Part shown: positions 18,951 through 27,596 of the stretch, one piece after another | Layout of the letters: every line of letters begins with the position of its first letter | How positions within the stretch are numbered: the stretch's first letter is position 1 | From: Reichenbachiella agariperforans | GTDB lineage: Bacteria; Bacteroidota; Bacteroidia; Cytophagales; Cyclobacteriaceae | Reading direction: 5' to 3' | Assembly (NCBI RefSeq): GCF_900142205.1 | Contig: NZ_FRAA01000006.1 | Span: forward strand, 203,442-267,441 | DNA: 64,000 nucleotides | The notes under the pieces: model-generated | What the model was told of the DNA's origin: nothing | Databases searched by the model: none | What the model saw: only the letters and a program-made list of their open reading frames with translations | Translations under genes and position numbers: made by a program

Positions 18951-21334
18951 TATGATTTTTTTCTAAAGAAGCTTCTTTTTTTAGATTTAACGGTTTCTTC
19001 ATAGTAGCCTGATGTGCCACCTGAGCCGTATCCATAGCCATAGGTTCCTTTGTTACTAGCGGAGTTGAATATGACGGACATGTTATGAAATTTGTTGTTT
19101 CTAATCAGTCCGTGTACAGACTTAAGGTAGGATCGTTTAGAATAGTTGGCACGAACTACATAGAGCGGAAGGTCACTTTTCTTCATCACAAGTATACCAT
19201 CGGTCACTAGTCCCACTGGTGGTGTGTCTAACATGATGATGTCAAACTTTTCTTTTAGTTCAGATATAAATTCATCGTACCGTTTGCCGAGCAATAGTTC
19301 TGAGGGGTTCGGAGGTGTCGGGCCAGCACTGATATAGTGCAGATCTTCTACTTCGGTCGTATTGAGACATTCATCAACCGTGTTTTTGCCGATGAGAATG
19401 GTACTAACACCTTTGCTCGTTTCTTGTTTTCCGAAAGCCAAGTGAACCTTAGGCTTACGCATATCTAGATCGATGACTACCACTTTGAGTCCTGAATAAG
19501 CAAATATGGCTGCTAGATTGACCGTGATAAAAGTTTTCCCTTCTCCACTAACTGTAGAAGTGATGGAGATGATTTTCCGGCCATTGCCAGAGGACATGAA
19601 CTCCATGTTGGTACGGATAGATCGCAGTGCCTCACTCATAGATGACTTAGGGTTGTTAGATACCACAAGTCTAGTCGTAGGGAGTTTTTCTGCCCTATAC
19701 TTTGGCACTACGCCGAGTAGTGGAGCCATTAGGTGTTTCTCGAGCTCGCGCGAATTTGAAATTTTGTCATCACTGATGTAAGCAATCGCGCCAAATAGAA
19801 AACAAATCACTAAACTGATGATTGCGCCAGCACCATAGATGATTAATTTTTTTGGCTTTATTGGTTCGTTGGGCATGGAGGCTGGAGAGAGAATAACAAA
19901 GTTGGTGACAGTACCTGCCTTAGCAATCTCTAGCTCTATCTTACTGTGGATGAGAGAGAAATAAAATTCTTCTTGTAAGGAATGAAGCCTGCGGTTTTTG
20001 TTGTAGGAGGTTCCCATAGAAGGGAGTTCTGCAAAGTTACTTTCAAGGAATTTGCGTTTTTCGGCCAGCTCTTTTTGCGTCGAGATTAGGTTGTCTAGGT
20101 AAGAGGTAAGTCTAAATTTTGCAGAATTTTGGCTGATTTCTAACCTTTGATTTAAACGTTGTATGACTTGTGTGTTCTCATTGTAACTTTCGAGTTTTAA
20201 CATTCTTTCATTTTTCAGCTTGTTGTAGTCGACCAACAACTGCATGATTTCTTTGGGCATGTCTACTGGGCTGATAGGGGTGCCCTCGTCTAGTTGCTCG
20301 GAGGCTAGTTCGATGGCAGTGATTTGATTTCGGATTTTGAAACGCTGCGAGTCGAGTTGATTAAGTAACTGAATGGTATTGTTCAGGTCTCTGGACAAGT
20401 CTGTGGTTCGGTTTTGGATGGTGAACTTCTCAAAGTAGTCTTCATATTGTTCTAATTCGACTTGTGTTTTTTTCATCTGTCTATCAAGGAAAGAGATTTT
20501 TTGCTCTACTGCTAGATTTTTGGCCGCCTTAGTGAAGTTCAGATATATCGTGTCTATTGCTTGGAGTAGACTTTTTGCTTTGTATTTGTTAGGGTCAGAG
20601 AGGGCTATTTTTATGGTGTTTGCGTTGAAGTTAATAGGCTCTACGACGATGTTTTTTTGAAAATAATTAATCAGAGCATCTTCACTATTGATGATGAAAT
20701 AGAACTCTACAAGGTTCTTTTGTGATGCAAAATTGCTGGTCTTTTGGATGGTGAGTTCTCCAAGTCTGTGGGAGATCATTTCTCCAAACTTGTATTTGGG
20801 CCTCCCTTCTGTCTGATCATGATCTAGGCTGAGATAAAAATGGTTGTCCCCTACAAATTCTATGTAGATACGGCGGTCTAGTAGCTCTGAGCTCAGTTCA
20901 TTGTACAATACCTGAAATGGAGAGTTGCCGTAACGCTCATCTGAGAGGTGGCTTCTTCCTGGGCGGAAATAAGACACATCCATGCCCACGGCATTAACTA
21001 CTTGACTAGCAAATAATCTAGATTTCAGAATTTCTATTTCCCCAGAAAGTCCTTTGATGTCTTGATCCATTGGGTTTTGTATCCCCAATATGCCAGCCTC
21101 ACTTTTGATGTCGAGTTTTAGAATAGACTCGGAGCTATAGATGGGCTTGGTATAGCGGACATAGAGTACGGTACTGGCGTTGATGAGTAATAGAATGAGT
21201 AGCATCCAGATGACGTTTTTGACAAAAACCTGCTTGATTTTGTCAAAATCCAAATCATCAAGTGGTGAGCCACTACTATCAGCGTTCTGATTGTTGGTTT
21301 GGTTGAGGACGTTATGTTCTGGCGAAAAATTCAA
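18950..21334 (-). CDS. Wzc-type polysaccharide co-polymerase / tyrosine autokinase
   Basis: This 794-residue inner-membrane protein drives export and chain-length control of a capsule or exopolysaccharide. It has one membrane helix at ~41-60, a periplasmic coiled-coil region (~265-460) and a second helix at ~497-520. The cytoplasmic BY-kinase domain carries Walker A STVSGEGKT (~593-601), Walker A' VVVIDLDMRKP (~618-628) and Walker B IIMLDTPP (~699-706). A Gly/Tyr tail (GTYGYGYGSGGTSGYYEE) holds the autophosphorylation tyrosines. The start is TTG, immediately after the wza stop TAA, which implies tight translational coupling. Confidence 0.93.
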   Translation of the reverse strand: MNFSPEHNVLNQTNNQNADSSGSPLDDLDFDKIKQVFVKNVIWMLLILLLINASTVLYVRYTKPIYSSESILKLDIKSEAGILGIQNPMDQDIKGLSGEIEILKSRLFASQVVNAVGMDVSYFRPGRSHLSDERYGNSPFQVLYNELSSELLDRRIYIEFVGDNHFYLSLDHDQTEGRPKYKFGEMISHRLGELTIQKTSNFASQKNLVEFYFIINSEDALINYFQKNIVVEPINFNANTIKIALSDPNKYKAKSLLQAIDTIYLNFTKAAKNLAVEQKISFLDRQMKKTQVELEQYEDYFEKFTIQNRTTDLSRDLNNTIQLLNQLDSQRFKIRNQITAIELASEQLDEGTPISPVDMPKEIMQLLVDYNKLKNERMLKLESYNENTQVIQRLNQRLEISQNSAKFRLTSYLDNLISTQKELAEKRKFLESNFAELPSMGTSYNKNRRLHSLQEEFYFSLIHSKIELEIAKAGTVTNFVILSPASMPNEPIKPKKLIIYGAGAIISLVICFLFGAIAYISDDKISNSRELEKHLMAPLLGVVPKYRAEKLPTTRLVVSNNPKSSMSEALRSIRTNMEFMSSGNGRKIISITSTVSGEGKTFITVNLAAIFAYSGLKVVVIDLDMRKPKVHLAFGKQETSKGVSTILIGKNTVDECLNTTEVEDLHYISAGPTPPNPSELLLGKRYDEFISELKEKFDIIMLDTPPVGLVTDGILVMKKSDLPLYVVRANYSKRSYLKSVHGLIRNNKFHNMSVIFNSASNKGTYGYGYGSGGTSGYYEETVKSKKRSFFRKKS

Positions 21335-22102
21335 TTATTTTAGGTTTTGAAGTACCAATACGAGTGCTAGGGTACTACTGAGCAAGCTTAGAACAGGTGC
21401 AATGTCTTTGGTAGCCTGTAGCCATGGTCTTCTCCATGGTTCGATATATATGACATCTCCAGGTTCCATGTTGATCATGGTGTCGGTCATTCCATGGATA
21501 GTGCTCAGGTTGATTTGGTACACTTCGGGCTTGTTGAGAGCACCTCTGATTATTTTAATGTTTTGCGCTTTCGCCCCTAACTCTAGACCTCCTGCGAGTG
21601 CTAAAACCTCGAGTAAACTCATATTTTCATTGGTGAGAGGGATGAGTTGGCCACCTACAGCACCGAGAACGATGACTCTTTTATTGCTGTAGCTTAGCTT
21701 GACAAAAGCGTCTTTATAGTACTCGTCGAAACGTTCTTCTAGAAGTTTTTCCGCTTGGTTGAGGGTTAGGCTATCTAGGTGTATTTGTCCGACAATGGGT
21801 ATCTTGACAGTGCCATCTTTTTGTACGAGATAGGAAAGCTCTTCACGCATGCGCTGGTTGTTGCCCGTCATGCCTTGTTGCAGTTCGTTGTTAGGATCAA
21901 TGAGTCGCTCACCTTTGTTGGTGTATACATCTATCTCTAAGTAGTCGTTGGTTTGGATGACGTAGTTGCGCTCAGCATGGAGTATGGCTGTTGATAGTTG
22001 AGCTTCGGAAAATTTCGAATCCAGCTTGAACATAATGTCTTGCTTGTATGCCTTGCAGGAGCATAAAAAGGCGAGTAAGATCAATGTTATGGTTTTGTTC
22101 AA
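21335..22102 (-). CDS. Wza-type outer-membrane polysaccharide export lipoprotein
   Basis: The protein forms the outer-membrane exit channel for the polysaccharide assembled with Wzc. The chosen TTG start at 22102 gives a compact lipoprotein signal (NKTITLILLAFLCSC, lipobox LCSC) and 255 residues. The same frame is open up to TTG 22156, which would add 18 residues in front of the signal. A Poly_export domain (NDYLEIDVYTNKGERL, VQKDGTVKIPIVGQIHLDSLT) is followed by a SLBB-like domain (KRVIVLGAVGGQ). A hydrophobic segment near the C-terminus (APVLSLLSSTLALVLVLQ) may be the membrane-spanning helix. It abuts wzc without a gap. Confidence 0.88.
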   Translation of the reverse strand: MNKTITLILLAFLCSCKAYKQDIMFKLDSKFSEAQLSTAILHAERNYVIQTNDYLEIDVYTNKGERLIDPNNELQQGMTGNNQRMREELSYLVQKDGTVKIPIVGQIHLDSLTLNQAEKLLEERFDEYYKDAFVKLSYSNKRVIVLGAVGGQLIPLTNENMSLLEVLALAGGLELGAKAQNIKIIRGALNKPEVYQINLSTIHGMTDTMINMEPGDVIYIEPWRRPWLQATKDIAPVLSLLSSTLALVLVLQNLK

Positions 22103-22201
22103 GTACGTGTCAATTTTGTAGTGTGCAATTTTATTAAATGCCCTGAAGTACAGCAAATAAAAGGAGTAATATACCTGAGAATAGCTACTTCTTTTCTCTT
22201 C

Positions 22202-23308
22202 TTAGGAGAGAATCTTGTATGTCTCGGTTAGATAATGATTTATAATGATCGATTCATCAAATTTTTTCTCTACCAGTTTTCGGCCTGCTTTCCCCATTTC
22301 TACGAGTGTGTCATGGTCTAGGGTGAGCATTTTTTCTAGCTTTTTTTGTAGATCTGTAGTGTTTTTGACCATGCACAAATATCCGTTTTGTCCATCGATG
22401 ATGACTTCTCTGCATCCAGGTACATCCGTCGTGACGATAGGCTTACTCATGGCGGAGGCTTCTAGTAGTGTCTTTGGGGTCCCTTCTCGGTATGAGGGGA
22501 GTACGACACAGCTGCAGGGCTCTATGGTCGCCTTGACTTGATCACTGGTGCCTAGGTAGCTTACAGATCCATCGTCTATGTAAGTCTGAAGAGTACTGGC
22601 ACTGAGGCCTCTAGCATGACCTTCATCGAGTTGCCCCAGTAGCTGGAAGGTGACTTCAGGGTGTGTTTTTTTGAGTTCCCGAGCAGCATCTAGGTATTCA
22701 ATGATTCCTTTGTCTAAGATTAGACGTGCAATCATGAGGAAGGTAAATGGGGTAGTAACCAGCTCCTGTTCAGATTTGAATTCGGATAGATTAATACCCG
22801 ACCCTGGTAGTAGTTTTGTTTTGAGTCTAGGTAGCTTAATTTGATCGGTAAAATCCTTTCTGTCGTCTTGATTTTGAAAGAAAACTAATTCGACTTTTTG
22901 GAAGGCTTGTCTATAGAGAAGCTTGGCTATACGAGGGGTGATTCCTTTGTTTAGAAATACAGTACCTAAACCGCTAACATTGTTGATGACTGGGATGCTG
23001 AGTGATTTAGCAGCCATTGATCCATAGATGTTTGGTTTGACGGTGTACTGGTAGATGATGTCAGGTTTTTCTTCTCGATAGATTGTCTTGAGTTGAGTGT
23101 ATAGTTTTAGGTCTTTGATGGGGTTAGAACCCGTATTGTTCATGGTGACGTCTCGGTAGATGCACCCCATGTCGATGAGTCGTTGGGAGAATTCATCTTT
23201 GGGTGCCACGGCAATGATTGTATGACCTTGTGCCAATAGTACTCTGATCAGTCCTGACCTAAAGTTGTATATATTCCAAGACGTATTGACGGTAATGGCA
23301 ATTCTCAT
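22202..23308 (-). CDS. Glycosyltransferase family 4
   Basis: The 368-residue (from ATG 23308) GT-B fold enzyme opens with MRIAITVNTSWNIYNFRSGL, typical of the N-terminal domain. It carries the GT4 donor-binding region SYREGTPKTLLEASAMSKPI followed by TTDVPGCREVI, containing the conserved E-x7-E pattern. A TTG at 23323 would add five residues. It lies 46-100 bp upstream of wza on the same strand. It probably adds a sugar to the lipid-linked repeat unit or to a related glycan. Donor and acceptor are unknown. Confidence 0.88.
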   Translation of the reverse strand: MRIAITVNTSWNIYNFRSGLIRVLLAQGHTIIAVAPKDEFSQRLIDMGCIYRDVTMNNTGSNPIKDLKLYTQLKTIYREEKPDIIYQYTVKPNIYGSMAAKSLSIPVINNVSGLGTVFLNKGITPRIAKLLYRQAFQKVELVFFQNQDDRKDFTDQIKLPRLKTKLLPGSGINLSEFKSEQELVTTPFTFLMIARLILDKGIIEYLDAARELKKTHPEVTFQLLGQLDEGHARGLSASTLQTYIDDGSVSYLGTSDQVKATIEPCSCVVLPSYREGTPKTLLEASAMSKPIVTTDVPGCREVIIDGQNGYLCMVKNTTDLQKKLEKMLTLDHDTLVEMGKAGRKLVEKKFDESIIINHYLTETYKILS

Positions 23309-23385
23309 GAATGGATTCTTCAAGGATTTGATGTAAAACTATACTAAATCCAGATAATTGATGAATTTTGTAAAAAAATCAAAGA

Positions 23386-24555
23386 ATGGGAGATTATTAT
23401 CTAACAGAGAAGGAGACAGAACGAGCGGTGTTAGTGGCATTGTCACCACAGAAACAATCTGAGGAGAAAACACAAGAGTATTTAGACGAGCTGGAATTCC
23501 TAGCAAGTACGCTGGGTATAGAGACTTCTAAGACCTTCGTGCAAAAGTTAGATAAGCCAGACATTCGGAGTTTTGTAGGGAAAGGTAAGTTGGAGGAGAT
23601 TCATACCTATGTGGTAGATCGTGAGATTAATATTGTGATCTTCGATGATGACTTGACGCCATCGCAGTTGCGTAATTTGGAGCGTGATCTTGAGGTTAAG
23701 ATTTATGATCGTAGTTTGTTGATTCTTGATATTTTTCTCAAAAGAGCAAAAACGGCTCAGGCAAAGACTCAAGTGGAACTAGCGAGATATCAATACCTGA
23801 TGCCTCGATTGACTAGAATGTGGACGCACCTAGAGCGTCAGCGTGGAGGGACTGGTACCAGAGGTGGAGCAGGTGAAAAGGAGATAGAGACGGACAGAAG
23901 GATGATTCGGGATCAAATTGCCGTTTTGAAAAAGAAGCTGGAGAAAATAGATAAGCAAGGAGAGACTAGGAGAAAATCTAGAGAGGGTGTAGTACGCGTA
24001 GCATTGGTGGGGTATACCAACGTGGGTAAGTCTACTATTATGAAGATGCTCTGCAAGGAAGAAGAAATATACGCCAAGGATGAGCTTTTTGCGACGGTAG
24101 ATTCTACGGTCAGAAAAGTAGTGATCAATACCGTGCCTTTCTTGTTGTCAGATACGGTTGGGTTCATTAGAAAACTACCTCATAACCTGATAGAATCGTT
24201 TAAGTCTACCTTGGAGGAAGTGAGAGAAGCAGATATTCTCCTACACGTAGTTGATATTTCTCATCCATCATTCGAAGAACAAATGACGGTGGTGAATGAT
24301 ACCTTGACTGAGCTAGGTGCTGGGGATAAAGAGATGATCGTGGTTTATAACAAGATAGATCAACTTGGATCTCCTGAAGAAGGAGGCTTTGATTTTTCGT
24401 CTGGTATAGACACGACCTCTACGAGTAAAACCAATATATTTATATCGGCAGTGAAAAAACAGAATGTAGCGGAGTTTAGAAGGATGCTCTTTGAGAAAGT
24501 CAAAAAGCACCACTTACAGATATATCCTAATTACTTAGCACCAGACTACTATTAG
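23386..24555 (+). CDS. hflX: Ribosome-associated GTPase HflX
   Basis: HflX binds the 50S subunit and helps split stalled ribosomes. The 389-residue protein has the N-terminal HflX domain (FVGKGKLEEI, FDDDLTPSQLRNLE) and the Gly-rich linker RGGTGTRGGAGEKEIETDRR (~152-171). The GTPase domain shows G1 GYTNVGKS (209-216), G3 DTVG (256-259) and G4 NKID. It is divergent from the glycosyltransferase with a 77-bp spacer, and its stop region overlaps the convergent FISUMP gene by 4 bp. Length is normal. Confidence 0.95.
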   Translation: MGDYYLTEKETERAVLVALSPQKQSEEKTQEYLDELEFLASTLGIETSKTFVQKLDKPDIRSFVGKGKLEEIHTYVVDREINIVIFDDDLTPSQLRNLERDLEVKIYDRSLLILDIFLKRAKTAQAKTQVELARYQYLMPRLTRMWTHLERQRGGTGTRGGAGEKEIETDRRMIRDQIAVLKKKLEKIDKQGETRRKSREGVVRVALVGYTNVGKSTIMKMLCKEEEIYAKDELFATVDSTVRKVVINTVPFLLSDTVGFIRKLPHNLIESFKSTLEEVREADILLHVVDISHPSFEEQMTVVNDTLTELGAGDKEMIVVYNKIDQLGSPEEGGFDFSSGIDTTSTSKTNIFISAVKKQNVAEFRRMLFEKVKKHHLQIYPNYLAPDYY

Positions 24556-25133
24556 TAGTCCTTTACGCATCTACAGCTGTTCATATTACGCGCACTGATT
24601 ACATCGTGTGATACTTCGTCATAGTCAGCATAAAGCGATATCAAACCTGCAGTCCTTTTATCACCGAGTTCTGCATCCCAGAGATGGGCAGTTTTGCTGA
24701 TGTCACTAAACTGACCCTCTACGTTTGAGAAGCCCCCCATAATGATGCCTAGATTGCTGGAACCACCCTCTTTGAGGTGCTTTCCTGCAGTCTTGTATCC
24801 GCCATAGGCGATCATGAGTTCTTGCCATTCGAGCTGAGTAGAGAGATGCCAGTTTTCTGGACATGCAGATTTAGCATCTACCCAGTTGTACAAACGACCG
24901 AACTTGCCACAGTAGGCGGGGTAGTTCTTGTAACAGACCGAATTTTCCATTTCAAAATTCAGGTTTTCGGCCATCCATTCTCTTTCGATAAAAATCCCAC
25001 CTTCTAGTTCGATTTGTAGTTTCACAGTCTTATACACTTTTCCGTCACGAGCATCGGTCATCGTACTCATCTCTTGGCCGTAGGAGCTTAGTGTGGTTGT
25101 GAAAATTATCAGCAACAGTAATAATTTTTTCAT
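24552..25133 (-). CDS. Secreted FISUMP-domain protein
   Basis: The 193-residue protein has a signal peptide (KKLLLLLIIFTTTLSSYG, cleaved near residue 20). A single FISUMP (Fibrobacter succinogenes major paralogous) domain follows, recognisable by TDARDGKVYKTVKL, WMAENLNFE, GRLYNWVDAKSACPENWHLS, WQEL and the terminal RCVKD. Six or so cysteines probably form disulfides. In other Bacteroidota and Fibrobacteres this domain occurs on surface proteins and lipoproteins of unknown role. Here it stands alone and has no sorting domain. Confidence 0.8.
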   Translation of the reverse strand: MKKLLLLLIIFTTTLSSYGQEMSTMTDARDGKVYKTVKLQIELEGGIFIEREWMAENLNFEMENSVCYKNYPAYCGKFGRLYNWVDAKSACPENWHLSTQLEWQELMIAYGGYKTAGKHLKEGGSSNLGIIMGGFSNVEGQFSDISKTAHLWDAELGDKRTAGLISLYADYDEVSHDVISARNMNSCRCVKDY

Positions 25134-25275
25134 AGGATTTAATTGAGTTCTCTTATTTAGGTATAATTCCAGTTCTTAATAATTTGAATTATGCTAAGTA
25201 TAGTTTTACGTAGCACGCCCAAAAATATAAAATTTTCTAGCAATCTGTGGTGATTTTGTGCTTTCTTGGGTTCTA

Positions 25276-25289
25276 GCTTAAATTTAAGC
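25276..25289. promoter_or_regulatory. 14-bp palindrome in the intergenic region
   Basis: GCTTAAATTTAAGC is a perfect palindrome in the 256-bp AT-rich region between two divergently transcribed genes (FISUMP, minus; unknown anchored protein, plus). A related CTTAAGC occurs about 35 bp downstream. It could be an operator for either gene or chance in AT-rich DNA. Confidence 0.25.
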
Positions 25290-25389
25290 GATAAAATAGC
25301 ACATTTCGAAGTGTATTTTCACCTTAAGCTATGCTAAATTGCATGGATCGATGAACTACACACCATTGACGACCAAAAAAACATAGCTG

Positions 25390-26058
25390 ATGACAGACGA
25401 AAGTTCAAGCTCTCATAACCCTATAATTACCTTGGTTGTAATTACACTGTCCATCGTTGCGCTTCACCTTTCGGTAATTAATACGCATACGGAAGAAAAG
25501 GTGACCCACCAACGTGTCATTATAGACGAGGAGGGGAATGTGCAGCCTATAGAAAATTACAGTTTATTCATAGACAGCGGAAAGACAATTAACCAGCCTC
25601 ACAAGGTTAAAATACTCAAGACCAAACCTGAGGCAAAGCTCAAACCTGTGAAGGATCTGAATACAGATTCTTTGTTTTATGCAGAACTGATGCGACAATC
25701 TCCAGAGTACGGCTCTCCCGTCAAAAAGACAATCATTCGGTACTATGTTAAAGATAAAGACGCAGACAAGGTGTATGGATTGGAAAAGTATGGGTTTTAT
25801 ATCCATGAGAGGCCTTCTCCTTTGCGAGCGAGCGATCAATCCAACGCCATGTACGTGGGAGACTCTGTGAGTAATGCCGATGTGTTACTCGTCGGTTACA
25901 CTCTGATTCGTGCGGGTTTGGAGATTAAGACCATTTCTTTTTCGAGAGCGCACGCTGGATGGAAGTCGAATTCAATAGAAATAGGTACAGATACTACCGC
26001 TACGGATTTGCCTCCACTGACCTTGAGCGACCTCAAGCAGGACTGGGGCAATATGTAG
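25390..26058 (+). CDS. Unknown protein with one N-terminal membrane anchor
   Basis: I do not recognise this 222-residue protein. One hydrophobic helix (NPIITLVVITLSIVALHLSV, ~10-29) near the N-terminus should anchor it, with the rest outside the cytoplasm. A charged linker (~35-85) leads to a compact C-terminal region (ktIIRYYVKDKDADKVYGLE, then GFYIHERPSP, NAMYVGDSVSNADVLLVGYTL). The phrase IRYYVK...YIHERP resembles C-terminal segments of other Bacteroidota signalling proteins, but I cannot name the family. It lies 7 bp upstream of the UbiA prenyltransferase and is probably co-transcribed with it. Confidence 0.6.
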   Translation: MTDESSSSHNPIITLVVITLSIVALHLSVINTHTEEKVTHQRVIIDEEGNVQPIENYSLFIDSGKTINQPHKVKILKTKPEAKLKPVKDLNTDSLFYAELMRQSPEYGSPVKKTIIRYYVKDKDADKVYGLEKYGFYIHERPSPLRASDQSNAMYVGDSVSNADVLLVGYTLIRAGLEIKTISFSRAHAGWKSNSIEIGTDTTATDLPPLTLSDLKQDWGNM

Positions 26059-26065
26059 GATATAT

Positions 26066-26938
26066 ATGCCAATCAAATCTCATTTTAGATTACTAATCGA
26101 TGCGCTCAAACTGAGCCGTGTCAATAATCTTTTCATCATCGGATGCACGCAGTACGCTGGAGCGGTGTTTGTGCTCGGGCGCAATCAAAATCCATTCGAC
26201 CTATTGATGGATGCTCGATTGCTCGGATTGGTAGTAGCGACTATGATTGTAGCGGCCAGCGGATACTTTATCAATGACTACTACGATATTAAAATAGACC
26301 TCATCAATAAGCCCAACAAAGTGATCGTTGGGAAAAACATCAAACGAAGACCTGTGATGCTGGCTCACCTTGGTATGAATACCGCTGGTATATTACTAGG
26401 TGTATGGGTGTCGGTATGGGTGGGGTTGGTTAATTTGGTCTGTGCGGTATTGCTATGGTGGTATTCGAATCAGTTGAAAAGACTACCTTTTGTGGGGAAT
26501 TTTGTCGTGGCACTGATGACCGCAGCGACATTGCTGGTATTAGGCGTGTTTTACCAGCGGTTTGATTTGTTGCTTTTTGTGTATGCCTTTTTTGCCTTTG
26601 GGATTACATTGATTCGTGAGGTGATCAAGGATATAGAAGATATGGAGGGAGACGAACGATTCGGTGGTGCAACATTACCTATAGTCATAGGTATGAGGAA
26701 AACAAAATATGTGTTATATGTACTCATGGTGGCTTTCTTTTTTGCGCTGTGTTACTTTTTGTATCGTTTGGCCAGTTTGGAAATGACCATTTATTTTTCA
26801 ATCATGGGGTTGTTTTATGTTCACTTTATTGGACTACTGGTACGCGCGGATACAAAAATTGCCTTCACGCGTTTGAGTAATTATTGTAAGTGGCTTATTG
26901 TTGCAGGCATATTCAGCATGGCTATTCTTTATATATAA
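26066..26938 (+). CDS. UbiA-superfamily prenyltransferase (GGGP geranylgeranyltransferase-like)
   Basis: The 290-residue protein has about eight to nine membrane helices and the two Asp-rich motifs of the UbiA superfamily: NDYYDIKIDLINKP (~71-84) and KDIEDMEGDERFGG (~188-201). This pattern matches bacterial proteins annotated as geranylgeranylglycerol-phosphate geranylgeranyltransferase, common in Bacteroidota. The acceptor could also be a quinone precursor. It lies 7 bp after the unknown anchored protein and 1 bp before purN, suggesting one transcript. Confidence 0.78.
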   Translation: MPIKSHFRLLIDALKLSRVNNLFIIGCTQYAGAVFVLGRNQNPFDLLMDARLLGLVVATMIVAASGYFINDYYDIKIDLINKPNKVIVGKNIKRRPVMLAHLGMNTAGILLGVWVSVWVGLVNLVCAVLLWWYSNQLKRLPFVGNFVVALMTAATLLVLGVFYQRFDLLLFVYAFFAFGITLIREVIKDIEDMEGDERFGGATLPIVIGMRKTKYVLYVLMVAFFFALCYFLYRLASLEMTIYFSIMGLFYVHFIGLLVRADTKIAFTRLSNYCKWLIVAGIFSMAILYI

Positions 26939-26939
26939 T

Positions 26940-27521
26940 ATGGGCAAGATAAAAATCGCAATATTCGCATCTGGTAGTGGTTCTAACGCCGAGCAAATCA
27001 CAAATTATTTCTCAGGTCATGACCAGATAGAGGTCGTGCTCATCTTGTCTAATAAACCTACTGCCTATGTGCTAGAGCGAGCTGCCAAACTGGGGGTTCC
27101 TTCACAGGTTTTCGATCGTCCGACATTTTATCAAAGCGAGAACGTGTTAGATAGTTTACGTACGCATGAGGTAGACTACATCGTGCTGGCGGGTTTTCTT
27201 TGGTTAGTTCCCCAATATTTGATAGAAGCCTACCGTGAGAAGATGATCAACATTCATCCGGCTCTCTTGCCTAAGTATGGAGGGAAAGGTATGTATGGAG
27301 ATCGGGTGCACCGTGCAGTGATAGCGGATCAGGAGACCGAAAGTGGGATCACGATTCATCTCGTAGATGAGGTCTATGACAATGGCCGGATATTGTGTCA
27401 GGAGCGTGTCAGTTTAGTAGCAGATGATACGCCTGATAGCCTTGCCGAAAAAATTCACGAATTAGAATACGCTTATTTTCCTAAAGCTATCGAGTCTTAT
27501 CTTCTAGAACATAAAGGCTAG
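26940..27521 (+). CDS. purN: Phosphoribosylglycinamide formyltransferase
   Basis: PurN adds a formyl group from 10-formyl-THF to GAR in step 3 of purine synthesis. The ATG at 26940 (MGKIKIAIFASGSGSN) is chosen; an upstream in-frame start at 26898 would lie inside the prenyltransferase gene. With this start the protein is 193 residues, normal for PurN. Visible motifs are the GAR-binding SGSGSN loop, the catalytic NIHPALLPKYGGKGMYG with Asn-x-His, and ESGITIHLVDEVYDNG with the catalytic Asp. purH follows 75 bp downstream with its own promoter box. Confidence 0.94.
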   Translation: MGKIKIAIFASGSGSNAEQITNYFSGHDQIEVVLILSNKPTAYVLERAAKLGVPSQVFDRPTFYQSENVLDSLRTHEVDYIVLAGFLWLVPQYLIEAYREKMINIHPALLPKYGGKGMYGDRVHRAVIADQETESGITIHLVDEVYDNGRILCQERVSLVADDTPDSLAEKIHELEYAYFPKAIESYLLEHKG

Positions 27522-27564
27522 GGAATCTTTAGAGAGAACACTATGCGTCTGTCAATTAAATAAG

Positions 27565-27572
27565 TAGCTTTG
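27565..27572 (+). promoter_or_regulatory. Candidate -7 box (TAnnTTTG) of purH
   Basis: TAGCTTTG fits the consensus exactly and ends 24 bp before the purH ATG. A hairpin-like GTAGCTTTGCAGCTTATT overlaps it. The -33 element is not clear. Confidence 0.4.
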
Positions 27573-27596
27573 CAGCTTATTTTTTAAGCAGAGAAA

